Origin: Hymenobacter sp. GOD-10R
GTDB lineage: Bacteria > Bacteroidota > Bacteroidia > Cytophagales > Hymenobacteraceae
Length of the DNA stretch: 64,000 nt
Direction of reading: 5' to 3'
NCBI RefSeq assembly: GCF_035609205.1
Contig: NZ_CP141184.1
Span: 5,339,001 to 5,403,000, forward strand
This document shows, piece by piece, positions 53,002 to 62,641 of this stretch (its first letter is position 1; each line of letters opens with the position of its first letter). The notes under the pieces were generated by a model that had not been told where the DNA came from, ran no database searches, and saw only the letters and a program-made list of their open reading frames with translations. The position numbers were made by a program, and so were the translations under genes.

Positions 53002-55029
53002 CTAGCGTTGTGTAGCTTCGGCCAAGCGCCGCTGCAAGTCTTGCACTTGGTGCTCCAGATCAAGCGTGCGGAACATCACTTTGGCTTCCAGGTCGGCGTA
53101 GGAGCGCTCTAACTGCTCCTGTAGCTGCTTTTGCTCGGTGATGTCGGTGTTGGTACCTAGCCAGCGCACAAGCTGTCCTTCTGCATCGCGCATGGGCACG
53201 GCCCGCGTCAGAAACCAGCGGTAGTTGCCGTCTTTGCCGCGCAACGGGAAGGTAAGCTCCCAGGGCTTCCCGGCGGGCCAGGCAGCTTTCACAAACTCCA
53301 CTACTTGGGCAGCATGCGCCGGGTGATGCACTTTCTCCCAGCCCCACCCTTCCATTTCCTCGAAGGTGGTGCCGGTGTAGTCATACCAGCGCTGGTTGTA
53401 CCAATAGATGTGGCCATCGGGCTGACTCATCCAAGCTAGCTGCGCCATGTTATCGGCTAGGGTGGTGAACTCCTCTTCGCGCTGGCGCAGCGCCGTTTCG
53501 GCTTTGCGGTACTCGGTAATGTCCTGCATCGCGCCAATCATACGCACGGCTTTGCCCTCTTCGTTGCAAGCCACGTAGCCACGATCGAGCACCTGCGCAT
53601 AAGAGCCGTCGGCGCGGCGGTAGCGATACTCGTCTTGCCAAGATTTGTTGCCGCCGCCGTTGTCTATTATCTCGTGAATGCCGTGGACTATCCGCTCAGC
53701 GTCGTCGGGGTGAATGTGGTCGTACCACCACTGCGCGGTTTGCTCCACCGCGTCAGGCGCGTAGCCGAAGACGCGCGTAATGGCCGCATTCCACGTCACG
53801 GACTGCGTTTCGAGGTCCCAATCCCAGATGGCATCGTTGGTAGCCAGCGAAGCTAGCTCGTAGCGCTGCTCGCTCCAGCGCAGAGTTGCCTCGGTTCGCT
53901 TTTGCTCATCAATATCGGTGCAGGAGCCAAACCACTGCGTGATGTTGCCTGCTTCATCTTTCACCGGCATCGCTTGGCCTAGAAACCAATGGTAGCTACC
54001 ATCTTTGGCCTTGAAGCGGTACTCTATTTCGTAGAACTCGCCGGTAGTCAATGAATGATTCCACCGCTCGCGCGACCGTTCCTGGTCATCGGGGTGCAGC
54101 AGGTCGTTCCACATTTGCGTGCCCCGACTCTGGGCTACATCATAGCCCGTGTAGTCGATCCAGCGCTGGTTGAAGAACGTGTGGTAGCCCTGCGGATCCG
54201 TCAGCCAGATCATTTGGGGTAAAAACTCGATAACGAACCGAAACTCGGCCTCGCGGGTCGCTAGCTGCGCCTCCACTTCCTTTTGCGCCGTCAGGTCGAG
54301 GCAGAACGACACCCCGTCGCGGCTGCCTGGCTCGGCCAGCGCTCCGCCCAGCAACACAGGTACGCGCGTACCATCCTTGCGGAGATATACTTTCTCGTGG
54401 GCCCGCTGCACGCCGGTTTGTTCCAGCTCTTTGATCACACTGGCATCCAGCGCCTCCAGTTCGGGAGGCGTCATTTGCTTCCAGTTGACGCGGCCGGCTT
54501 GCAGGTCCTCGCGGCTGTAGCCCACAATCTTCAGGAACGCATTGTTCGCCTCGGTAATGCGCTGGGTGTCTAGATTCCAGAAAATAATCCCGATCAAATC
54601 GGACTCCAGCAACCGACCTAGGTGTAGGTCGCGACGGCGCGACTCGGTTACATCGGTTACCGTACCAATGAAACGAATGGCTTGGGTGCGGTCCTGATTG
54701 AAGAAGGCCCGGCCGGTGGCTTGCACCCAGCGGAGCTTTTTATCCTCCAGCCCTATGGTGCGGTACTCAATGTTGTACTCACCATTGCCTTTCGGGTCAA
54801 GGGCTTGTTGGACTATAGCATCCGTAGTGGCCCGATCATCTGGGTGCAAGCCTTCCAGGAAGCGTTGGTAATCAATAGGAGTGCTAGGCGAGGCTCCGAA
54901 CAGTTCCTTGCACCGGGTCGACCAGAGCAGTTCTCCGGTGATGGGGTTTAGGTCCCAGGTTCCTACCCCGGCCGCATCGACAGCGGTTTGTAAGCGTTCG
55001 AAGTCGGAGGTATTTTCAAGCGTAGGCAT
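53002..55029 (-). CDS. Five-PAS sensor protein without kinase domain
   Basis: A 675-residue soluble protein of five PAS/PAC units (about 8-130, 140-255, 265-385, 390-515, 520-640). Several have the HPDD and WFLGQAMPVKDE or WFLTRAVPMRDA type ends of PAS-3 fold units. The last 35 residues form a coiled coil (SYADLEAKVMFRTLDLEHQV) exactly where a HisKA helix would normally begin, and then the frame stops. There is no phospho-acceptor and no ATPase domain. The ATG at 55029 is preferred over a TTG seven codons earlier. A small gene starts the operon 29 bases upstream. It may work as a scaffold or by pairing with a kinase encoded elsewhere. Confidence 0.85.
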   Translation of the reverse strand: MPTLENTSDFERLQTAVDAAGVGTWDLNPITGELLWSTRCKELFGASPSTPIDYQRFLEGLHPDDRATTDAIVQQALDPKGNGEYNIEYRTIGLEDKKLRWVQATGRAFFNQDRTQAIRFIGTVTDVTESRRRDLHLGRLLESDLIGIIFWNLDTQRITEANNAFLKIVGYSREDLQAGRVNWKQMTPPELEALDASVIKELEQTGVQRAHEKVYLRKDGTRVPVLLGGALAEPGSRDGVSFCLDLTAQKEVEAQLATREAEFRFVIEFLPQMIWLTDPQGYHTFFNQRWIDYTGYDVAQSRGTQMWNDLLHPDDQERSRERWNHSLTTGEFYEIEYRFKAKDGSYHWFLGQAMPVKDEAGNITQWFGSCTDIDEQKRTEATLRWSEQRYELASLATNDAIWDWDLETQSVTWNAAITRVFGYAPDAVEQTAQWWYDHIHPDDAERIVHGIHEIIDNGGGNKSWQDEYRYRRADGSYAQVLDRGYVACNEEGKAVRMIGAMQDITEYRKAETALRQREEEFTTLADNMAQLAWMSQPDGHIYWYNQRWYDYTGTTFEEMEGWGWEKVHHPAHAAQVVEFVKAAWPAGKPWELTFPLRGKDGNYRWFLTRAVPMRDAEGQLVRWLGTNTDITEQKQLQEQLERSYADLEAKVMFRTLDLEHQVQDLQRRLAEATQR

Positions 55030-55058
55030 GAATGGCGTAGTAATAGGCAATACAGAAC

Positions 55059-55415
55059 TTACGGCTGAAGCAACAGCAGTTCCATTCCCGACATGAAGTA
55101 GAGCGTGAGTTGACTACGGAGCCCATCGGTGGAGCGGCGCAGGCGCGTGATGAGGGCCCGGGTGGTTTCCTGGGCTAGCTGCAGCTCCAGGTACGGGCGC
55201 CGAAGCAGTTCGTCGCGCTGAATCTGCCAGCGGCCTTGCTCTACCTCACCCGTTGTTTCCACTTCCAGTGCCACGTCGCTCAGGCGCAGTGTGGTGGCTT
55301 GCGCCAAGGGGCTATTGGGATCCGTTCGGTTCAGCACGCGGTCCGTTACCCGCCAGTTGCCGGTTAGGTAATGATCCGGTATCTGTTGCAGGTTGACGTC
55401 AAAGAAGTCGGGCAT
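55059..55415 (-). CDS. Small protein of unknown function beside the PAS gene
   Basis: A 118-residue cytoplasmic protein, first gene of a two-gene unit with the five-PAS gene (gap 29 bases). The sequence begins with strands (YLTGNWRVTDRVLN, LRLSDVALEVETTG, RWQIQRDELLRRPYLELQL), reminiscent of lipocalin-like small domains, and ends in a helix. No known family. The linkage suggests a partner of the PAS protein. Confidence 0.65.
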   Translation of the reverse strand: MPDFFDVNLQQIPDHYLTGNWRVTDRVLNRTDPNSPLAQATTLRLSDVALEVETTGEVEQGRWQIQRDELLRRPYLELQLAQETTRALITRLRRSTDGLRSQLTLYFMSGMELLLLQP

Positions 55416-55560
55416 AGAAAGGAAAGCGGCTGTAGCGATACGAATAAGGTAGTTAGCTACGGCTCCGTGGACGATGAGCGATAAACAGCCATACCCCTAG
55501 GTATAGTTGAAATGGACTACAAATTTGATAAAATATTTCTACACCTATCGACAAAATGCA

Positions 55561-55606
55561 AGAAGCTCCTCTAATATTATAAAAATATAATATTAGAGGA
55601 GCTTCT
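55561..55606. terminator. 20-base perfect hairpin after the TonB receptor gene
   Basis: AGAAGCTCCTCTAATATTAT pairs with its full complement (55587-55606), loop AAAAAT. It lies 75 bases beyond the stop of the receptor gene. Its loop-proximal half is AT-rich. Likely terminator. Confidence 0.75.
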
Positions 55607-55680
55607 GTTTGCTGAGACTCGTCAAACCAGCTTACAAGAGAACGTATGCACCTTGGACTTTCCACCCTAGGTTCTGGTGT

Positions 55681-58146
55681 TTATTGTCCTCCGCCCGCAC
55701 GGCGCTTCTCGTCCTCGGCGCCGCTCTGCCGACGCTTGGTGGGCGCCACTTTGTCGTTGCCGAAGCGGTAGCTAAAGGCCAGCGTAGCCACCCGCGAATC
55801 CTGGCGCTGGTAGAAGCGCTCCACGTAGTTGTCGTAGGTCGATACCACGTGCGCCGGCAGTGTGTAGAAAATGTCGGCTACGCTCAGCTTTACGTTGCCT
55901 TTGCGGTTCCACAGGCTCTTCTGCACGCCCGCGCTAAGCTGCCCGAGCGGGCGCTGCACGAAAAAGCCATACACCTGCCGCGACTGGTAGTTGCCGCTCA
56001 GCTCGGCGCTCCACCCTTTCCCAAAGGTGAAGGTATGGCTAGAGGTCAGGTCCAGCGAGACGCCGCCGCGATTGAGGTTTGTGCCGGCTAGGTTGCCTTG
56101 AAATCGATTGTAGTAGAGCACGACGTTGTTGTAGATGGTCCACCACTTGGCCACTTCCACCGGCGCCGTGAAGGTCAGCCCATAGTAATGCTGCTGGTGC
56201 AGGTTGCGCGTCGTTGAAATCACGGTGCTGTCGGTTTCGGGCTGCACCACATCGATGAGCGGCTGGCTGGTGAGACTATAACTCAAACCTAGGCTGTATT
56301 TCTGCTTGAAGGTGTGCGTCAGCTCTAGGTTGTAGCTGGTCTGAGGACGCAGATAAGGGTTACCTCCCCCCGACGTTGTTTTGTCAATAATCACGCGGAA
56401 TGGATTGAGCTGGCGGTACGAAGGCCGGTCGATGCGGCGGCTGAGCGAGAGGCTGGTTTCGTGCTGCTCCGAAAACGTACGCTTCACGGCCGCGCTAGGA
56501 AACAACTGGAAGTAGTGACGGTCGAAGTTCGGCTCCACGCCCGGCTGCACCACCGTTTGCCGGCCCACGGCGTTGGTTTGCTCGCCACGCAAGCCCGCTT
56601 GCAGCGTCAGCTTGGGCTGGCTGTAGCGAAGGTTGAAGTACCCCGCATTAATGTTCTCCTCGTACTTAAAATGGTTGGAACGACCTAGGTCAAACTGACC
56701 GTCGGTAAAAAACTGCACATCGTTGTCGGCGGTTACGCTACTTGTTTTTGCGCCCGCTTCCAGGCGCAGTTGTTTGGTGAGTGGCTGGGTGTAGTCCACC
56801 TTGGCCGACTGGATGTTGAGCGTGCCCGTCTGGTTGCTGGTTACTTGCTGACTTAGAATTGGTTCGCCATCGACTATAGTAGCTAGCTGCTGCTTGCGGT
56901 CGGTGCTGAAGTGCGCGTAGTCAGCATCAGCGCTCAGTTCCCGCAGCCCGAGTGAATCTTTGAATGTGTGCCGAAAGTTGAGGCTCCCGGCTAGGTTCGG
57001 GTTGTGGGAGGTGCGGTAGTTGGTTGAATTATAGCGTTGCGAACGGTTGTTGAGCACGTCTGTCAGAACCGAATGGTTGGTTCCATCTTGTCTCGATAGG
57101 TTATCGAGTCCACTGAATACGCCCCCGAGCACCGTTTGCTTTCCTACGTTTACATCAGCCCCAACCTTCCAGTTGTGGGAGCGCAAACTACCAGGGATAC
57201 GGTTTTCCTGGCTGGTTGTACCGCTGATTTCCCGCTCCGTACCCTGCGCAGGCACATAGAACTCCCGATTGATGGTAAGCTGATTCAGAAATACTCGATC
57301 CGCGTAGTTGTAGGACCCGAATAGGTTGACACCCTTGCGTCGGTGATTAAGGCTCAGACCGCCGGTGTATTTGCTGTAAGGGCTATGGCCGTAGCTCAGG
57401 TTAGCCGTGCCGTTGGTGCCTAGCTTCTGGTCCTTTCTCGTGTTGATGGCAATAATGCCTGCGCCACCTTGGGCGTCGTACTTGGCGGGCGGGTTGGTAA
57501 TCAGCTCGATGTTCTTAAGCTGGTCGGCGGGCAAGGCGCGCAGGTAGTCAGCTAGCTCGGTGCCGGTCATGGGCTGGCGCTTGCCGTCGATGAGCACCAG
57601 CAAGCCCTGTTTGCCGCGCAAAGCTAGGTTGTCGTTATTATCGATGGTCACGCCGGGCGCGCGGCGCAGCACATCCAAGGAGGTGTTGCCGGCGGCCAGC
57701 GCCGAGCCTTCCACGTTCACGATGGTGCGGTCAGCCTCTCGCTCGTACAGTGGCTTTTGGCCGACTACTGTTACTCCTTTCAGTTGCGTAGCGGCACTGC
57801 TGGTGAGGGTCAGCGTGGGCAGCGTTATGCTGGCACTAGTCATCGCAAATGGCTTCGACCACTGCCGGCCAAACCCCACTTGCGACGCTGACACAAGGTA
57901 TTGACCAGTCGCCGCCTGCTCGAAGTGGAACAAGCCTTTCTCGTTGCTGAACTCGGTTTTGATTACCGATGAATCGGTGGCGTGGTGCAGCGTGATGGTC
58001 GCGTAATCAACGGGTGCGCCGGCAGCCGTGTGCACGGCACCGTTGATAGCAGCTGCCGTTTGGGCTTGAGCCCCAATGCTGATGCTCAGGCCCGTAACCA
58101 AAAGGCCAAACGGCCGAAGGACGATAGAGTAAAAGCGTGTTTTCAT
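55681..58146 (-). CDS. TonB-dependent receptor, outer-membrane beta-barrel family
   Basis: An 821-residue outer-membrane receptor. The ATG at 58146 opens the signal peptide (ends IGAQAQT); the frame runs 36 codons further but not as a signal. A carboxypeptidase-regulatory-like domain (about 30-110) precedes a plug (about 125-235, NLALRGKQGLLVLIDGKRQPM), then a barrel of the OMP_b-brl_3 type ending SYRFGNDK. Unlike SusC it has no SusD partner, and the tail is basic (PTKRRQSGAEDEKRRAGG). Ligand unknown; siderophore, peptide or metal are possible. Confidence 0.9.
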   Translation of the reverse strand: MKTRFYSIVLRPFGLLVTGLSISIGAQAQTAAAINGAVHTAAGAPVDYATITLHHATDSSVIKTEFSNEKGLFHFEQAATGQYLVSASQVGFGRQWSKPFAMTSASITLPTLTLTSSAATQLKGVTVVGQKPLYEREADRTIVNVEGSALAAGNTSLDVLRRAPGVTIDNNDNLALRGKQGLLVLIDGKRQPMTGTELADYLRALPADQLKNIELITNPPAKYDAQGGAGIIAINTRKDQKLGTNGTANLSYGHSPYSKYTGGLSLNHRRKGVNLFGSYNYADRVFLNQLTINREFYVPAQGTEREISGTTSQENRIPGSLRSHNWKVGADVNVGKQTVLGGVFSGLDNLSRQDGTNHSVLTDVLNNRSQRYNSTNYRTSHNPNLAGSLNFRHTFKDSLGLRELSADADYAHFSTDRKQQLATIVDGEPILSQQVTSNQTGTLNIQSAKVDYTQPLTKQLRLEAGAKTSSVTADNDVQFFTDGQFDLGRSNHFKYEENINAGYFNLRYSQPKLTLQAGLRGEQTNAVGRQTVVQPGVEPNFDRHYFQLFPSAAVKRTFSEQHETSLSLSRRIDRPSYRQLNPFRVIIDKTTSGGGNPYLRPQTSYNLELTHTFKQKYSLGLSYSLTSQPLIDVVQPETDSTVISTTRNLHQQHYYGLTFTAPVEVAKWWTIYNNVVLYYNRFQGNLAGTNLNRGGVSLDLTSSHTFTFGKGWSAELSGNYQSRQVYGFFVQRPLGQLSAGVQKSLWNRKGNVKLSVADIFYTLPAHVVSTYDNYVERFYQRQDSRVATLAFSYRFGNDKVAPTKRRQSGAEDEKRRAGGGQ

Positions 58147-58589
58147 TGGAATAGGATAGTTAGGATCATGAGTACTGACGTGTTGATCGTCGTGCCATAA
58201 ACGTCCGGTTTTGATCCGTACAATGGCGCATTCCTGTGAACCTAGCCAAGACATATACCAATGTTATAAACATCTGTATATCAATGGTATAATTATAAAC
58301 AATGATTTATCATAATCATTCATATTGTCCAGATATGAACACTCTGTTCGCTAACGAACAACTGCACGAACGCTAAGCCAGGCAGCACAAAAAATGCGCT
58401 TGGGTACTGTGTCAAATTCTATTCGCAGCCGCCTCCTCGTAGCCGAGCAAGAGAGAAATTTAGCGCACCTAGCCTCTTAGCTCTGTCTGGCTTGCTGGTT
58501 GTCTTCACTCCCATATTGAGAAAGACAGGTCTAATTATAGTAAAATATAAATATTTATATTTACTTTGTTGCATATAATCCGCTCTGTT
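58147..58589. other. AT-rich divergent region of 443 bases
   Basis: It contains an inverted repeat (AATGATT and AATCATT, 58301-58320) 155 bases before the receptor start, and a promoter-like TTTACTTTG at 58560-58568 just before the plus-strand T9SS gene. No gene accepted in it. Confidence 0.45.
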
Positions 58590-60686
58590 ATGCTTCACAC
58601 CACTTTTATGCAACAGCTTGTACGCTTCCCTTTCCTCACTCGGGTACGGGTTTTCACTTGTTGCCAACTATTTATAGCATGGGCAGCTATCCTCGGTAGT
58701 CAGACAGCACAGGCGCAGTGCTCCGTGCTTCTTGCCAACAACGGCAATGGCAGTGATTACACGACCACCGCGCCAAACGAAACAATATGCGTTGAGGCAA
58801 ATTCCTTCAGCCGCACCCTGACAATCAACCACGCTGACTGCACCATCAACCTAGGTCAGAACGTCGTCTTCACCGGGCGGATCATCTTGAGCAGCGCGGC
58901 TACCAATTGCACCATCAATAACAACGGCTCGATTAGCAACAACTTCAGTGGCAGTGGTATTCTTGACCAGGCCAGCAACGTAATAGGCACTGTTTTCAAC
59001 AACCTGCGCACGATCAATTCACAGACCATCCGCTTCAAGGCCCCTACCACAATTAATAATGGCAGCATTAGCATTAGCAATAGCAACGTCGGTTGGACAG
59101 CCAACTTTTTCAATACGACTGACATTGCCGCTCCACTCACGATTACAAATTACGCGGCGTGGAATGGCCAGATAGCGAAGTTGCCAGGCGGCTCCATCAC
59201 CAACCTCAGAGGAGCCAACTGGAGCGCATCTATAGGTAGCGTAACAGACAACCCTCTGACCATCAATAATAGCGGAACCTGGAGTGGAGGGTATATTCAG
59301 AGCATTACTAGCAACCTTAAGCTTACTAATACGGCGCAGTGGTCTACACCGATCAATGTGGGTTCTACAACACCTACGCCTAACCTTATAATCAACAATA
59401 GCGGCACTTGGGGCAATCTTGCGAATATTTTGGCGACGAGTACCCTAACTATTACCAACGCTGGCAACTGGCAAGGTGCCCAGTTCTCTAACATAGGCAC
59501 CACCACCATTACGAATACCGGTGCCTGGGCTAATACAACAGTCGACTATGACGGCGACCTGACGGTAAACCACTCGGGCACCCGGTGGGCAGCCATCCTA
59601 AACACGGACAACGCTGGAGCTAGCTCGCTGGCGGTCACCAACGCTTCTACCTGGAGCAAGGGCATTGACTTTCCAGCGGGTCCCAACACGTTCACGAACA
59701 ACGCTGGCGCCACGGCTACCTTCCCGAGCAGTGAGAATCTTAGTTTCAACGGCCCAACAGCGCTAGCTAACCAAGGCACGCTGACGATCAATAAATTCGT
59801 CTCGCTGCCGGGCGCCTCGACGCTGACGACGACCAGCAGCGGCACCACCAACATCAACGGCGACGTTTTCAATAGCGGCACGCTGCAAAACCAGGGGGTG
59901 CTCACCATCGCGGGAAACGTTACGACTAGCAGCTTGCTAACCAACACCAACAAGGTGCGTATCACGGGTGATTTCACCAACAGCGGCGTTGTTAATGGCC
60001 CGGCAGCGCCTTCGCGTGGTAGTATTCGTGCCACCGGCTACACCACCAACTCCGGCGCATTCGGCATGACGGGGCAGCTCGACTTCTGCGACGCGGGCAT
60101 GCCCGCGAATGGCTTCGATAGCAACAGCGGCAACATTGGCACGGCTACCAGCTTCTGCTCCGGCACGCCGCTACCAGTCGTACTCACCGCTTTTACGGCT
60201 ACCCGGCAAGCAGGCCAAGTACGCCTGCAATGGACCACCGCGCAAGAGCTTGACAACTCCTATTTCGTGGTAGAGCGCGCGGCCGATGGTTATTCGTTCA
60301 TGCCTTTGCAACAGGTGAGCGGCCACGGTAACACTCAGCAGGCTACGCACTACAGTGCCGTTGATGCGGCTCCGCTGGCGGCCGCTACCAGCTATTATCG
60401 TCTCCGGCAAGTAGATGCGAATGGCACTGCCACCTACTCCCCTGTCGCGACAGTAACTGCTGAAGCTGGGTTGGCTCAGGTGAAGCTGGCACTCGTACCG
60501 AACCCAGCGCAACATGCTGTGCGGGTGCAGGGCACACAAGCAGGCAACCTACAGCTTCTAGATGGCGCCGGGCGAGTACTACGTACGCAATCTGCGCAGG
60601 AACAGGAGTTGGATCTGACCGGTATACAGCCCGGCTTGTACATCGTGCGCGCGGGTGCTCAAACGGCCCGCCTGCAAGTACAGTAG
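58590..60686 (+). CDS. Secreted Asn/Thr-rich repeat protein with T9SS sorting domain
   Basis: A 698-residue secreted protein. The ATG at 58590 is chosen over the TTG at 58566; another ATG six codons on (58608) is also possible. After the signal peptide (ends TAQAQ) come about 430 residues of beta-helix-like repeats rich in Asn, Thr, Ser and Gly (for example LTINNSGTWSG, TITNTGAWANT). A fibronectin-like linker (LQWTTAQELDNSYFVVERA) follows, and the end (LVPNPAQHAVRVQG to TARLQVQ) is a type A T9SS signal. Likely an adhesin or surface matrix protein. Confidence 0.85.
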   Translation: MLHTTFMQQLVRFPFLTRVRVFTCCQLFIAWAAILGSQTAQAQCSVLLANNGNGSDYTTTAPNETICVEANSFSRTLTINHADCTINLGQNVVFTGRIILSSAATNCTINNNGSISNNFSGSGILDQASNVIGTVFNNLRTINSQTIRFKAPTTINNGSISISNSNVGWTANFFNTTDIAAPLTITNYAAWNGQIAKLPGGSITNLRGANWSASIGSVTDNPLTINNSGTWSGGYIQSITSNLKLTNTAQWSTPINVGSTTPTPNLIINNSGTWGNLANILATSTLTITNAGNWQGAQFSNIGTTTITNTGAWANTTVDYDGDLTVNHSGTRWAAILNTDNAGASSLAVTNASTWSKGIDFPAGPNTFTNNAGATATFPSSENLSFNGPTALANQGTLTINKFVSLPGASTLTTTSSGTTNINGDVFNSGTLQNQGVLTIAGNVTTSSLLTNTNKVRITGDFTNSGVVNGPAAPSRGSIRATGYTTNSGAFGMTGQLDFCDAGMPANGFDSNSGNIGTATSFCSGTPLPVVLTAFTATRQAGQVRLQWTTAQELDNSYFVVERAADGYSFMPLQQVSGHGNTQQATHYSAVDAAPLAAATSYYRLRQVDANGTATYSPVATVTAEAGLAQVKLALVPNPAQHAVRVQGTQAGNLQLLDGAGRVLRTQSAQEQELDLTGIQPGLYIVRAGAQTARLQVQ

Positions 60687-60869
60687 CTAGCTGGTATTAA
60701 GCGAAAATACCCAATGCAAGTCCCCTGTTGGCTAGCTCCCTTCCCACAGATGGCTAACGGGTGTAGCTAGGTATGACTAGCTTATTTAAATGGGCGGGGC
60801 GATATCGCTATACTTTTCCGCAGCTGAGCCGTAGAACACCGTTCACACCACCTATCTGTTTGCTTACGC

Positions 60870-62165
60870 ATGAACGCCGAGGCCGCCTCCGTCGAGTACT
60901 TCGATCTATTCCGCTCCCTCCCTGATAAGTACTTGTTGCTTTCGCCCACGGGTACTGTTTTGGCTCTTAACGATGCTCACGCGGCTTCATCCTTGCCCCA
61001 ACGTCGACAGGAGGACGTGATTGGCCTTGATTTTTTCGACGTGTGGCCGCCTAATTCGGACACGGAAGGTGACATAGTGCGCCAGTCGCACCAGCAAGTG
61101 CGCGACACGCACGCGCCGGCCCCTATGCCGTTGATCCGCTACGATTTGCCACTGCCCACTGGCGGCTACGAACCTAGGTACTGGCAGGCAACGCACTTCC
61201 CCGTACTCAGCGCCACGGGCGAGCTGCGCTACATCTTGCAGAAAACAGAGGACGTTACCGAAAAGCACTTGGCAGAGCTGCGTAACCAGCAGATGCAGCG
61301 GGAGCTCGCCGAAACCCACGAGCGAGCCCGCTTCATTCTGGAGTCGGTGCCGGCCATGGTCTGGACTGCTACGCCCGACGGGCAGCGCGACTACTTCAAT
61401 GCTCGTTGGCTCGACTTCACGGGCCTGCCCTTGGCCGAGCAAGTGGGGGAACAGTGGTTTGACAGCCTACACCCTGATGATCGGGCTCCCGTCAGACAGC
61501 GCTGGGCCGAGGCTATTGCCACTACCAGCGTCTACCAAGTGGAGTACCGGCTGCGGCGCGCCGATGGCCAGTACCGCTGGGTGCTGATGCGCGGAGTACC
61601 GCACCTGAATGAGCAGGGGCAGGTAACGATGTGGGTCGGGGGCGGCACGGATATTCAGGAGCAGAAGCAGCTCGTGCAAGAGCTACTCGAAACGAATGAG
61701 CAGCAGGCGGCCCTTTCCGATCAGGCATACCAGGCCTATCAAGAAGCTGAAGGACAGCGCGATGCTTTACGAATGCTATTTGCGGAGGCTCCCGCCATGT
61801 TCGCCGTTTTTCGCGGTCCCGAGCACCGCTTCGAGTTCGGTAACCAACGCTACCTAGCCTTGTTCGAAGGCCGCCACGCCAAAGGCATTCCGGTTGCGCA
61901 GGCTATTCCGGAGGCAATAGAGCAAGGGTATGTGGAATTACTCGACAGCGTTTACCAAACTGGGCAGCCGATTAGTGGCAATGAGGCACTCCTGCAGCTG
62001 CCCGGTGCTGCTGGCGAAGATCCCCGCCGAGTTTACCTGAACTTCTCCTATCAACCGTTTCGCGAGAATGGGCAAGTAGCGGGCGTCACCGCCTTCGCCT
62101 ATGACGTCACGGATTTGGTACATGCCCGCCAAGCCCTAGAGCAGCGCCGCCACGATGTGGCCTAG
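60870..62165 (+). CDS. Three-PAS sensor protein without kinase domain
   Basis: A 431-residue soluble protein with PAS units at about 8-140, 155-275 and 300-425, joined by coiled segments (ELRNQQMQRELAETHERA, VQELLETNEQQAALSDQA). The second has DSLHPDDRAPV and GQYRWVLMRGVP, typical of PAS-3 fold. It ends at a helix (ARQALEQRRHDVA) without HisKA or ATPase domains. A 120-residue helical protein is encoded 46 bases downstream. Like the five-PAS protein it lacks any output domain, so it must act through partners. Confidence 0.85.
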   Translation: MNAEAASVEYFDLFRSLPDKYLLLSPTGTVLALNDAHAASSLPQRRQEDVIGLDFFDVWPPNSDTEGDIVRQSHQQVRDTHAPAPMPLIRYDLPLPTGGYEPRYWQATHFPVLSATGELRYILQKTEDVTEKHLAELRNQQMQRELAETHERARFILESVPAMVWTATPDGQRDYFNARWLDFTGLPLAEQVGEQWFDSLHPDDRAPVRQRWAEAIATTSVYQVEYRLRRADGQYRWVLMRGVPHLNEQGQVTMWVGGGTDIQEQKQLVQELLETNEQQAALSDQAYQAYQEAEGQRDALRMLFAEAPAMFAVFRGPEHRFEFGNQRYLALFEGRHAKGIPVAQAIPEAIEQGYVELLDSVYQTGQPISGNEALLQLPGAAGEDPRRVYLNFSYQPFRENGQVAGVTAFAYDVTDLVHARQALEQRRHDVA

Positions 62166-62211
62166 CCCATCTTTTACTTTCTGTTTTCTGGCGCTAGCGC
62201 TTTTCTCCTAG

Positions 62212-62574
62212 ATGGATCTTACGACCCTAGATTTTCAACAAGCGAAGATCAAGCAGGTACTGTTCAAGTCGCGGCTACGCTCCGTGCTGTATGGCGTGCG
62301 CGAGGCCGATGCTACGCTATTTACCGTGCGCGACAACCCGCTTGGGCAATGGCTAGAAGCGGTGCTCAAACCAAAGTACGGGGCCACGCCCGAGGTACGT
62401 ACCGTGGAGCGCCTGCTCCAGGACACGCTCAGCACGGGCCAGTCGCTAGTACGGCAATACCAACGCGGCCAGATTGAAGAAGCTCGCCAGGGTTTAGCCC
62501 AAGTTGAGCGCTGCACCGAGCAGATTGACGAACTGCTGCTACACCTCTCCCAGCGAACGGTAGAGGCAGCCTAG
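62212..62574 (+). CDS. Small helical protein, CZB-like but without zinc ligands
   Basis: A 120-residue all-helical protein. The pattern (IDxxxxKxxxxxxKxRL, then PLGQWLEAV, then a long final helix GQIEEARQGLAQVERCTEQ) matches the chemoreceptor zinc-binding (CZB) domain, whose hallmark CxLGxW is here NPLGQW. The zinc-binding His and Cys residues appear to be replaced. So it may keep the four-helix fold without metal. It follows the three-PAS gene in the same operon and may be its partner. Family call is by pattern and uncertain. Confidence 0.6.
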   Translation: MDLTTLDFQQAKIKQVLFKSRLRSVLYGVREADATLFTVRDNPLGQWLEAVLKPKYGATPEVRTVERLLQDTLSTGQSLVRQYQRGQIEEARQGLAQVERCTEQIDELLLHLSQRTVEAA

Positions 62575-62599
62575 GTCACTTTCACCACAGCTGCCTCTA
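62561..62599 (+). terminator. Possible weak terminator overlapping the stop codon
   Basis: TAGAGGCAGC (62561-62570) pairs with GCTGCCTCTA (62590-62599), loop 19 bases, no T run. The left arm is inside the last codons of the CZB-like gene. Confidence 0.4.
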
Positions 62600-62641
62600 G
62601 CATTAATCATTATCTATTTCAGCTCTAAGGCTACTCATGAG

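Noticed and set aside
58419..58667. 82-codon minus frame over the start of the T9SS gene
   Set aside because: It covers the signal-peptide region of a well supported gene on the other strand and ends in a low-complexity stretch.
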